From Aliidiomarina indica (lineage in GTDB: Bacteria; Pseudomonadota; Gammaproteobacteria; Enterobacterales; Alteromonadaceae), in the NCBI RefSeq assembly GCF_015354615.1, contig NZ_JACAVQ010000007.1, positions 1 through 64,000 on the forward strand: a DNA stretch of 64,000 bases. Reading direction: 5' to 3'. Shown here one piece after another: positions 1 to 7,655 of the stretch. Below the pieces are notes generated by a model. It did not search any database and was not told where the DNA came from. It saw only the letters and a program-made list of their open reading frames with translations. The translations under genes were made by a program, and so were the position numbers. Position 1 is the first letter of the stretch; each line of letters opens with the position of its first letter.

Positions 1-264
1 TCCGCCACATGGATGTGTTGCAGAGCGTGGCCTGCGCATAGAAAGCTGTCCTACTCTCCGGCTCTGGCGAAAGGCCAGCTCACGGACCAACGCGGTGCGT
101 TGGCTACGTCTATTCTCAGCCTGGGGGTCGGCGCGGTATCCTGATGGTTGGTTCAAGATAGTGTACGCAATTGCGGATTTTTGTTGTTTTCAGAAAGAAA
201 ATCACCTGTGACGGGCACTGAATGATACAATTCAGTTAAATTAACGGTATCGTTTATTCATCAT
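1..264. other. Unassigned hairpin-rich region upstream of murB
   Basis: I cannot assign a gene here. Plus-strand frame 1 is open from the window edge to a TGA at 142-144, and frame 2 from base 2 to a TGA at 209-211. Either could be the 3' end of a gene cut by the window, but neither translation is one I recognise. The stretch also holds perfect hairpins: 64-78 (5-bp stem, GAAAG loop) and 87-103 (7-bp stem, 3-nt loop), plus a short one around 8-19. It does not resemble 5S rRNA, although in E. coli an rRNA operon precedes murB. It may be coding sequence or a structured RNA. Confidence 0.3.
217..236 (+). promoter_or_regulatory. Candidate murB promoter overlapping a perfect inverted repeat
   Basis: The sequence reads ACTGAAT, six bases, ATTCAGT: a perfect 7-bp inverted repeat. 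Inside it lies TGATACAAT (223-231), which fits an extended -10 element (TGn then TACAAT) about 33 bases before the murB ATG. I see no good -35 box. The repeat does not fit the LexA spacing (CTG-N10-CAG) or the Arg-box spacing (4 bases), so any regulator is unknown. It may be a simple promoter with a chance palindrome. Confidence 0.35.
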
Positions 265-1281
265 ATGGTTTCATTGCAAGATAAGCATAGCTTTAGAATT
301 CCTGTGTATGCTCGGGACTTGATCAAAGTGACATCACTCGATCAATTGCGAGATTTACCTAACACACAAGATCTTTGGATTTTGGGTGAGGGTACAAACA
401 CAATTTTTACCGAGGATTTCGATGGCAGTGTGCTCTGGGTCCAGTTGCTTGGTATCGAGGTTCAGGAGGAATCTGACGCTTGGATTTTAAACGTTGGTTC
501 CGGCGAGAATTGGCATGCGCTTGTTGAGTATACACTCGCTCGCAATATGCCTGGCTTAGAGAATCTTGCGTTAATTCCGGGAAGTGTCGGTGCCGCACCG
601 GTTCAGAACATTGGCGCCTACGGTGTTGAGCTAAGTGAATTTGTGGTCTCGGTTGAGGGTTATGATCTTGATGCACAAGAGATGCGCCGGCTGCAAAACG
701 CGGCGTGTGAATTTAATTATCGTGAGAGCATTTTCAAGACCTCTCAATTTTCGCGATTTGTGATCACTAGCGTGCAGTTACGACTCCCTAAATCGTGGTC
801 GCCACGTTTAAACTATCCCGACCTTGCCGATCTATCTGCTGCATCAACACCCGAGGCGGTAATGCAACGAGTCATTGAAGTGCGGCAACGAAAATTGCCT
901 GATCCGCAGCAAATCCCCAATGCGGGAAGTTTCTTTAAGAACCCTATTTTAGCTGTGGAAACGGTAGAAGGGTTAAGAGCGCAGTATCCCAATTTGCCTG
1001 TTTTCCCGATAGACGCAGCATATTGCAAGGTGCCAGCAGGTTGGCTAATCGACAAAGCAGGGCTGAAGGCGATGCAGGTAGGGGATGCCGGCGTTCATCA
1101 AAATCAAGCCTTAGTGTTGGTTAACCGGGGTTCGGCAACGGGCCAAGATATTACCGAGTTGGCACATAAAATTATTGCTCAAGTATATGATATATATGGT
1201 ATAAGACTGGAACCGGAAGTTCGTTTATTAAATAGTTTTGGGCTAATCCCGAAGGCCCATTGGTGGCATCATGGCGCGTAA
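265..1281 (+). CDS. murB: UDP-N-acetylenolpyruvoylglucosamine reductase
   Basis: This cytoplasmic FAD enzyme makes UDP-N-acetylmuramate with NADPH, the second committed step of peptidoglycan precursor synthesis. The 338 residues match the long type I family (E. coli 342) over their full length. Visible are the FAD-binding GEGTN (41-45), the GLENLALIPG stretch (97-106), NYRES with catalytic-region Arg153, NAGSFFKNP with proton donor Ser222, and the C-terminal LEPEVR with Glu318. The ATG at 265 is the only reasonable start, though its ribosome binding site is weak. The stop overlaps the birA start by 11 bases, so the two are co-transcribed, as in E. coli. Confidence 0.97.
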   Translation: MVSLQDKHSFRIPVYARDLIKVTSLDQLRDLPNTQDLWILGEGTNTIFTEDFDGSVLWVQLLGIEVQEESDAWILNVGSGENWHALVEYTLARNMPGLENLALIPGSVGAAPVQNIGAYGVELSEFVVSVEGYDLDAQEMRRLQNAACEFNYRESIFKTSQFSRFVITSVQLRLPKSWSPRLNYPDLADLSAASTPEAVMQRVIEVRQRKLPDPQQIPNAGSFFKNPILAVETVEGLRAQYPNLPVFPIDAAYCKVPAGWLIDKAGLKAMQVGDAGVHQNQALVLVNRGSATGQDITELAHKIIAQVYDIYGIRLEPEVRLLNSFGLIPKAHWWHHGA

Positions 1282-2257
1282 AGACATCGATTCGATTCTC
1301 ATGCAAACTTTGGCAGATGGTCGATTCCATTCTGGTGAGGCGTTGGGCGAAAAGATTGGAATTTCGCGTGCTTCGATCAATAAGCATGTGCAAAAACTGG
1401 GCAAACTCGGTGTGGATATTTTTCGAGTTACCGGAAAAGGCTATCGCTTAGCGCAACCTATTCAATTGTTAGATCTCGATGAGATCCGCAGGCATTTACC
1501 CCATTCCAGTAAGCATTTAGATATCGAAGTGCTTCATGTAACTGATTCAACCAATGATGTTTTGAAGCAAAAAATTGCCGAGAAGGCGCAACTCAAGCCT
1601 GGGGCTGCTGTCCTTGCTGAAATGCAAGCAAAAGGGCGGGGGCGCAGAGGCCGCGCTTGGTTTTCGCCGTTCGGCACGAATCTTTATTTGTCGATGTATT
1701 GGCCACTGAAAGACGGACTGAATTCTGCAACAGGGATGAGTGTTGCACTGGGATTGGCTTTAGCCCGGGAGCTATCGCAACAAGGTATTTCTGATGTTGC
1801 GGTAAAATGGCCGAATGATGTCTACATCGGCGGCAAAAAGGCGGCGGGAATTTTAGTTGAACTCGAAGGGCAGGCAGAAGGCGAAGGTTTTGCTATCGTA
1901 GGAATTGGGATTAACTTAAGCATGCCTGATGACATGCTCGAGATCGATCAACCCTATACGGCAATTCAGGCCCATCAAGACGACCCTGTCGATCGTAACC
2001 GCTGGGCTGCTCTCATCGTCCATCGTTGTGCGCACGCCTTAACAGGGCACGACGCAGAGGGTTTGGCGAATGTATTAGCAACCTGGCGTCGCTTTGACTA
2101 TTTTTACCAGCGCCCTGTCCGTGTATTACTTGGTCAACATGAACATGTAGGTATTGGCTGCGGTATTGATGAAATGGGTGCGTTTTTGGTGCAGCAAGAT
2201 GATGGCTTAAAGCGGTATTTTGGAGGCGAGATCAGTGTCCGAACCCCTTCTTCTTGA
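1271..2257 (+). CDS. birA: Bifunctional biotin-protein ligase / biotin operon repressor
   Basis: BirA activates biotin to biotinyl-AMP, attaches it to the biotin carboxyl carrier protein, and in gammaproteobacteria represses bio genes when biotinyl-AMP accumulates. The 328 residues (E. coli 321) begin with a winged helix-turn-helix around 17-60 (ISRASINKHVQKL), which marks the repressor type. Then come DSTND (92-96), the adenylate-binding GRGRRGR loop (122-128), KWPNDV (179-184) and a C-terminal SH3-like domain. The ATG at 1271 lies inside the end of murB. The gene overlaps the start of coaX, so murB-birA-coaX form a compact operon. No bio operator is visible nearby. Confidence 0.96.
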   Translation: MARKDIDSILMQTLADGRFHSGEALGEKIGISRASINKHVQKLGKLGVDIFRVTGKGYRLAQPIQLLDLDEIRRHLPHSSKHLDIEVLHVTDSTNDVLKQKIAEKAQLKPGAAVLAEMQAKGRGRRGRAWFSPFGTNLYLSMYWPLKDGLNSATGMSVALGLALARELSQQGISDVAVKWPNDVYIGGKKAAGILVELEGQAEGEGFAIVGIGINLSMPDDMLEIDQPYTAIQAHQDDPVDRNRWAALIVHRCAHALTGHDAEGLANVLATWRRFDYFYQRPVRVLLGQHEHVGIGCGIDEMGAFLVQQDDGLKRYFGGEISVRTPSS

Positions 2258-2981
2258 ATTTGGTAACACCCGGTGGAAACTGGCACGCGCCGCGGCACAA
2301 GGGACGGTTGAATTTATTGCCGTGGGCTCTGAGATTGAGCCACTGCTCGCATACATTCAGTCGGCACATGCTTCCTACTTAGCGGTTGCCAGCGTTGCCC
2401 GTGAGGAGCATTTGAATCATTTGCGTGATGCGTGCTCAGGGCGTATTGACGTGCATGAGGCAACGGTGGAAGTTGGTTACGATATTACTTTGTGTTACGA
2501 AGACCCAAGCCGGCTCGGTGTTGATCGTTGGCTTACCCTGCTTGGAATGCGACCGGCCAAAGAGTCGGTGGCTATTATCGATGCGGGTACCGCAATTACT
2601 CTTGATGTGATGAATGCGGATGGAGCACATTTGGGAGGCTGGATTGCGCCTGGTTTTCGGTTAATGCAGGAAGCCTTGATTCAGAAAAGTAGTCGGTTGC
2701 GTATTAGTGAGCAGCAGCCGGTTGGCTTGTTGGGCACCGGTACTGAGGCGGCCATACATTTAGGCTGCCAGGCCAGCCTACAAGGCTTTGCGGCAGAAGC
2801 AGTTATGGCTGCAAAAGAATCTCTTCAAGAATACCCAGACCGGATCATCCTTACGGGTGGCGATGCCAAGCTAATTAATAAAAAGGCCCTTCCTCACGGT
2901 CCTAATGGCGTCGTAGAGAAAAGGCCTCATTTAGTACTGGAAGGCTTAGCGCAGTGGGTAACGTTCCAAGGGCTAAGCTAA
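2235..2981 (+). CDS. coaX: Type III pantothenate kinase
   Basis: CoaX phosphorylates pantothenate, the first step of coenzyme A synthesis; it belongs to the acetate/sugar kinase-hsp70 fold and is unrelated to CoaA. Signature segments are FGNTRWK near the N terminus, GVDRWLTLLG, DAGTAITLDV, GGWIAPGFRLM and TGGDA. I start at GTG 2235 (248 residues) because GGAGG lies 8 bases upstream; a longer frame from TTG 2220 lacks a site. The start lies within the end of birA, suggesting translational coupling. The usual DxGNT phosphate motif reads E-F-G-N-T here, an Asp-to-Glu change. The 3' end faces nspC only 11 bases away. Confidence 0.92.
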   Translation: MSEPLLLEFGNTRWKLARAAAQGTVEFIAVGSEIEPLLAYIQSAHASYLAVASVAREEHLNHLRDACSGRIDVHEATVEVGYDITLCYEDPSRLGVDRWLTLLGMRPAKESVAIIDAGTAITLDVMNADGAHLGGWIAPGFRLMQEALIQKSSRLRISEQQPVGLLGTGTEAAIHLGCQASLQGFAAEAVMAAKESLQEYPDRIILTGGDAKLINKKALPHGPNGVVEKRPHLVLEGLAQWVTFQGLS

Positions 2982-2992
2982 GTACAGACTAC

Positions 2993-4129
2993 TCACGATA
3001 AACGATGTTTAAAGTCGTGGTAGTTAAACTTGCGAACTAATCTAAAAATACCGCTTTCTTCAAGAATTCCAATTGCAGGATGCTCAACGCCGTTGAAGTA
3101 CGTTGTCTTCACCATGGTGTAGTGCATCATGTCTTCGAAAACGACCCGATCACCCGGTTTCAATTTCTTGTCGAAACTGTACTCACCAATGACATCGCCT
3201 GCCAAGCAACTATTTCCACCTAAACGGTAGTTGTGTGCCTTTACGCCAGGGAGATCGGCATCGGTAATCGTGGGTCGATAGGGCATTTCTAAAACATCAG
3301 GCATATGCGCTGTTGCTGAAATATCCAGAATCGCGATTTTTCCGTTGTTCTCAACGATATCGACAACTTGAGCGACAAGAGGCCCCGTTTGCCATGCAAC
3401 CGCAGAACCTGGCTCTAAGATGACCTCTAGATCATATTGCTCGCGTAACCGCTTGAGCTGCGCAATAAGATGATCTACGTCATAGCCCTTGCGCGTCATC
3501 AAGTGACCGCCGCCAAGGTTTAGCCATTTCATCTGCGGTAACCATTTAGCAAACTTAGTTTCAACGGCCTTAAGGGTGCGCTCAAGGGCGTAGGAGTCAC
3601 ATTCACATAAGTTGTGGACGTGAAGGCCTTCGATACCCGTGAGGTCCTCACCTTCAAGCTGTGACGCTAATACACCGAGTCGTGAACCCGGCGCTGAAGG
3701 ATCGTAGAGCTCCGTTGACGCTTCTTGATGCTCAGGATTGACGCGTAAGCCCATGGATACCTTTTCTTGTTTCACATGATCGCGATACAAGTGCCACTGA
3801 GTAATGCTGTTAAAGGAAATATGGCAGCAATGTTCTAGCAAAATATCCATATCCTGCGGCTTGTACGCGGGCGAATAAGCATGAACTTCCTTCCCGAACT
3901 CGTCGGCGGCAAGTTCAGCTTCCCACGCAGAGCTCGCGGTGCATCCTTGTAAGTACTTACGAACCAGCGGAAAGGTGCTCCACATGGAAAAGCCTTTCAG
4001 TGCCAAAATAATTTTGGCACCGCTTTCGTCTTGCACACGCTTCATGATTTCAAGATTTTCTCGAAGCTTTTTTTCATTCATCACGTAACACGGTGATGGA
4101 ATCTGTGCCGACAAGTAAGGGTTGCTCAT
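2993..4129 (-). CDS. nspC: Carboxynorspermidine / carboxyspermidine decarboxylase
   Basis: This PLP enzyme of the alanine racemase-like fold (fold III) removes CO2 from carboxynorspermidine or carboxyspermidine, giving norspermidine or spermidine. In the 378-residue form the PLP lysine is Lys45 in ALKGFS. The phosphate-binding GGGH and the NSCLAGD motif with the conserved cysteine are present. I chose ATG 4129 because AGGAG lies 8 bases upstream; a longer GTG start at 4138 would sit on that site. It follows the dehydrogenase gene by 15 bases, forming a two-gene operon. Whether the product is norspermidine or spermidine cannot be read from the sequence. Confidence 0.93.
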   Translation of the reverse strand: MSNPYLSAQIPSPCYVMNEKKLRENLEIMKRVQDESGAKIILALKGFSMWSTFPLVRKYLQGCTASSAWEAELAADEFGKEVHAYSPAYKPQDMDILLEHCCHISFNSITQWHLYRDHVKQEKVSMGLRVNPEHQEASTELYDPSAPGSRLGVLASQLEGEDLTGIEGLHVHNLCECDSYALERTLKAVETKFAKWLPQMKWLNLGGGHLMTRKGYDVDHLIAQLKRLREQYDLEVILEPGSAVAWQTGPLVAQVVDIVENNGKIAILDISATAHMPDVLEMPYRPTITDADLPGVKAHNYRLGGNSCLAGDVIGEYSFDKKLKPGDRVVFEDMMHYTMVKTTYFNGVEHPAIGILEESGIFRLVRKFNYHDFKHRLS

Positions 4130-4144
4130 CGCTATCACTCCTGA

Positions 4145-5347
4145 TTAGTCTGCCAATGGATTCGTATCAACTTCTAACACTTTCCATGGCAAACCATACT
4201 GGTTTAAACGCTCCATAAATGGGTCAGGGTCGAACTGTTCCATATTCCACACGCCTGGCTTCATCCATTTTTCTTGGAGCATCAGTGATGCGCCAATCAT
4301 TGCAGGTACACCGGTGGTGTAGGACACTGCTTGGGCGCCAACCTCGCGATTACACTCAGCGTGGTCGCAATTGTTATAGATAAATATAGTCTTTTCTTTG
4401 CCGTCTTTCATGCCGGTAATGTAGGTACCGATACAGGTTAAACCTTCATAACCTTCCGCCAGCGAACCTGGGTTAGGAAGAACAGCTTTTAAGAATTCCA
4501 ATGGGGCAATTTGCTGGCCGTTAAAGTCGATTGGCTTAATTGACGTCATGCCGATACCTTCGAGCACGCGCAAATGGTTTAAGTATGCATCGCCAAAAGT
4601 CATCCAGAAGCGAGCGCGCTTAATCGTAGGGAAGTGTTTAACGATCGACTCTAACTCTTCGTGGAAAAGAAGATATGATGCGCGCACACCCACACCTGGG
4701 TAATCAAGATCTTTGCGAACGCTAATAGGATCGGTTTCATGCCAATCGCCATTTTCCCAATACTTGCCCCGTTGCGTGATTTCACGGATGTTAATTTCTG
4801 GGTTGAAGTTAGTCGCAAAGGCTTGGCCGTGGTCACCACCATTACAATCAACGATATCGAGGTAATGAATCTCGTCAAAATAGTGTTTTGCAGCATAGGC
4901 AGTAAATACATTGGTTACGCCTGGATCAAAGCCAGAGCCTAGTAGTGCCATCAATCCTGCTTCTTTAAAGCGATCGTGATATGCCCATTGCCAGCTGTAT
5001 TCAAATTTAGCTTCGTCTTTAGGCTCATAGTTGGCAGTATCAAGATAGTGCACGCCTGTGGCTAAACAAGCATCCATGATTGGGAGATCTTGATATGGCA
5101 GCGCGACATTGATGACCAGCGCTGGCTGCACTTTTTCAATAAGAGCAACGAGTTCATCTACGTTATCCGCATCTACTTGGTAAACGCCTACAACCCGATC
5201 TTTCCCTGCTTCTTCTTGCAAGCGCTCACATTTTGATAAGGTGCGCGAGGCGAGATGAATTTCACCAAAATACTCAGGAAGCATCGCACATTTTTTAACA
5301 ACAACTGAACTGACGCCACCGGCACCAATAACTAAAACTCGAGACAT
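4145..5347 (-). CDS. Carboxynorspermidine / carboxyspermidine dehydrogenase (saccharopine dehydrogenase family)
   Basis: The protein condenses aspartate semialdehyde with diaminopropane or putrescine and reduces the imine with NADPH, giving the substrate of NspC. The 400 residues open with a Rossmann motif (VIGAGGVSS), followed by the saccharopine dehydrogenase core and the GSGFDPGVTNVF segment typical of this branch. I start at ATG 5347, with AAGGGG about 8 bases upstream; GTG 5356 is the longer option. It is the first gene of the operon with nspC. The genes that would make diaminopropane are not in this window. Confidence 0.92.
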   Translation of the reverse strand: MSRVLVIGAGGVSSVVVKKCAMLPEYFGEIHLASRTLSKCERLQEEAGKDRVVGVYQVDADNVDELVALIEKVQPALVINVALPYQDLPIMDACLATGVHYLDTANYEPKDEAKFEYSWQWAYHDRFKEAGLMALLGSGFDPGVTNVFTAYAAKHYFDEIHYLDIVDCNGGDHGQAFATNFNPEINIREITQRGKYWENGDWHETDPISVRKDLDYPGVGVRASYLLFHEELESIVKHFPTIKRARFWMTFGDAYLNHLRVLEGIGMTSIKPIDFNGQQIAPLEFLKAVLPNPGSLAEGYEGLTCIGTYITGMKDGKEKTIFIYNNCDHAECNREVGAQAVSYTTGVPAMIGASLMLQEKWMKPGVWNMEQFDPDPFMERLNQYGLPWKVLEVDTNPLAD

Positions 5348-5384
5348 AATATTCACCCCTTTTTTGATGCTTGGGTTATGTATA

Positions 5385-5414
5385 TAAAACGGGCGCGATT
5401 GTGCCTACGCCCGT
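5385..5414 (-). terminator. Rho-independent terminator after prolyl oligopeptidase
   Basis: A 7-bp GC-rich stem (5389-5395 with 5408-5414, loop 12 bases) is followed on the minus strand by TTTTATATA. It lies 24 bases past the stop of the oligopeptidase gene and upstream of the polyamine operon, so it separates the two transcripts. Confidence 0.65.
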
Positions 5415-5437
5415 GTTCAAAAGCAATCGTTTGTCGA

Positions 5438-7609
5438 TTAATTTCTGCTGTGTTCGACCCCTAGATGCTCTACCAAGAATGCCCATTGATCGGCAATTTG
5501 CTCTATTCGCATCCAGGTTGGAGTGCCAGCGCCATGGCCAGCACGGGTTTCAACACGCAGTAATATTGGGTTATCACACCCTTGGTCACGCTGCATGACA
5601 GCCGCATATTTATAACTGTGCCATGGTACCACACGATCATCGTGATCGCCTGTGGTGATCAAGGTTGCCGGATAGCAAACACCGGCTTCAGTATTGTGAA
5701 TGGGTGAGTAGGCATACAATGCTTCAAACTCATCACGATTCTCACTTAAACCATAATCATCACTCCAAGCCCGAGCGTTTGCGCTTGGCGTGTGGTAGCG
5801 CAGCATATCCAATACGCCCACGGCAGGCAGTGTTGCTGCAAAGAGCTCAGGACGTTGTATCGTCACGGCGGCAACTAGCAACCCACCGTTTGAACCACCT
5901 TGGATGGCCAAGCGATTCGGATTGGTATATTGATGCTCGATAAGGTACTCAGCAGCCGCAATAAAATCGTCGAATACGTTTTGCTTATTTAGACGCGTGC
6001 CGGCTTGATGCCATTCGAATCCATATTCACCACCACCCCGTAGATTCGGCAGCGCCAAAATTCCACCTTGTTCAAGCCAGACCAAGCGCGCTGGGCTAAA
6101 CCCAGGCGTGATAGACACATTGAATCCGCCATAACCGTGCAGCAGAAGAGGAGCATTCCCATCAAGCGCTGTTGATTCATGGCGAACAATGAACATAGGA
6201 ATGCGCGTGCCATCTTTACTCTCGTAGAATACTTGTTCCGTTACATATCCAGAGAGTTCGGCATTGACTTGCGTTTGTTGGTGTAAATCAATGGAACCAT
6301 CACTAATATCGAACCGATAAACAGCTCCAGGCTGGGTAAAACCGGTCAGTCTAAAGAAGGTTTCACGATGATTCTTATCGCCACTGAATCCAGAAACAGT
6401 ACCTATTTCGGGCAGTTCAAGGGCTTGTTGGAAACGTCCGTGGGCATCATAGAGATGAACCATGGATTGCGCGTCTTTTAGATAGCTAGCAAAAAAAGTT
6501 CCGCCCACATAGGAGATGCCACCTAGGGTTTCATCACGGGCTGGAATAATCTCTTGCCAGTTTTCTTGTGCTGGATTATTTACATCCACAGCGATAACAC
6601 GGCCTGTCGGAGCATCTTGAGTTGTGGAGAAATAGAAAATATTACCGTCGGTTTCGATCAGCGAGTAAAGGCCATCCCACGCATCAAATAATGGCTGCCA
6701 GTTAGCTGTTGCATCAGAGCGATCCAGCACATAAACCGCATTGGCGATATAGCCATCCCAGTGGGTGGCCATTAGGAAGCGACCATCGCTTGTGACTGTC
6801 GGATAGGGGTTAATTGGGCGTTCGCTATCAACCGCGTAAATTTGCTCGTCGGCACTTTGCACGGTGCCCAACTGGTGAAAATAGATTTGCACGGTTTGCT
6901 GATCATCGGCGAGACCATCATCACCGTCAGGATAGCGGCTGTAGTAGAAGCCAGACTCGTCCGGTAACCACGTTAAATTGGTGAACTTGGTTCCGGTAAT
7001 CGAAGTAATTAAATCCTCTCCGGTGGTGATATCGCGAACTTTGAATTCAACCCAATCGGAACCGCCATCGGAGACGCCATAGGCTATGTAATTGGCCCGG
7101 GGACTGACGTAGACACGAGAAAGGGATACCGTCCCGTCGTCACTCAGCTGGTTGGGATCAATTAACACGCGGCCAGGGTGAGTCACATCGTCAGTGACAT
7201 ACAAGACAGACTGATTCTGTAATCCCTGATTGCGATAGTAAAAATAGAGATCGTGGACACGGAACGGTGTGCTTAAGCGCTCGTAATTCCATACTTGCGT
7301 TAAGCGATCTTTGAAAAACTCGCGCGTTGATAAGCTTTCAAGATAGGGAAAGGTAAGCCTATTTTGTTGGTTCACCCACTGCTGGGTTTGCTCAGAGTTC
7401 ATATCTTCAAGCCAACGATATGGGTCGGCCACCTCGATGCCATGATAGGTATCTATCTGAGAAACCGTCGGCGTATCCGGGTATTGTGGACCTGCAGGCA
7501 CTGCAGTGTCGGGCTCGTAGGTTTGTGAACAGCCTGCGAGCAAAAGAAGGGCAGAAATCACTGCAATGTTGCCCGCTTTTTTATTGATATTAGTTATATA
7601 CGAACCCAT
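5438..7609 (-). CDS. Prolyl oligopeptidase (S9A), predicted lipoprotein
   Basis: S9A serine peptidases cut short peptides after proline. The 723-residue protein has a lipoprotein signal peptide ending in the lipobox LLAGC, so it is probably membrane-anchored on the periplasmic side. The N-terminal region is the seven-bladed propeller; the C-terminal alpha/beta hydrolase carries GGSNGG with Ser573, the GDHDDRVVP Asp region and His692 in RAGHGAG. I start at ATG 7609, with AAGGA five bases upstream; ATG 7615 would be too close to that site. The gene stands alone and ends at a terminator. Its likely role is feeding proline-rich peptides to catabolism. Confidence 0.94.
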   Translation of the reverse strand: MGSYITNINKKAGNIAVISALLLLAGCSQTYEPDTAVPAGPQYPDTPTVSQIDTYHGIEVADPYRWLEDMNSEQTQQWVNQQNRLTFPYLESLSTREFFKDRLTQVWNYERLSTPFRVHDLYFYYRNQGLQNQSVLYVTDDVTHPGRVLIDPNQLSDDGTVSLSRVYVSPRANYIAYGVSDGGSDWVEFKVRDITTGEDLITSITGTKFTNLTWLPDESGFYYSRYPDGDDGLADDQQTVQIYFHQLGTVQSADEQIYAVDSERPINPYPTVTSDGRFLMATHWDGYIANAVYVLDRSDATANWQPLFDAWDGLYSLIETDGNIFYFSTTQDAPTGRVIAVDVNNPAQENWQEIIPARDETLGGISYVGGTFFASYLKDAQSMVHLYDAHGRFQQALELPEIGTVSGFSGDKNHRETFFRLTGFTQPGAVYRFDISDGSIDLHQQTQVNAELSGYVTEQVFYESKDGTRIPMFIVRHESTALDGNAPLLLHGYGGFNVSITPGFSPARLVWLEQGGILALPNLRGGGEYGFEWHQAGTRLNKQNVFDDFIAAAEYLIEHQYTNPNRLAIQGGSNGGLLVAAVTIQRPELFAATLPAVGVLDMLRYHTPSANARAWSDDYGLSENRDEFEALYAYSPIHNTEAGVCYPATLITTGDHDDRVVPWHSYKYAAVMQRDQGCDNPILLRVETRAGHGAGTPTWMRIEQIADQWAFLVEHLGVEHSRN

Positions 7610-7655
7610 GATCATCCTTATGATAAATCAAAAATATCGATTGTTGAGGCAATTA

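Noticed and set aside
1..150. 5S rRNA or rRNA-operon terminator, by analogy with E. coli rrnB-murB
   Set aside because: The sequence does not match 5S rRNA, and the hairpins are not followed by T runs.
217..236. LexA or ArgR box
   Set aside because: The half-sites are separated by the wrong number of bases for either (CTG-N12-CAG; TGAAT-N6-ATTCA).
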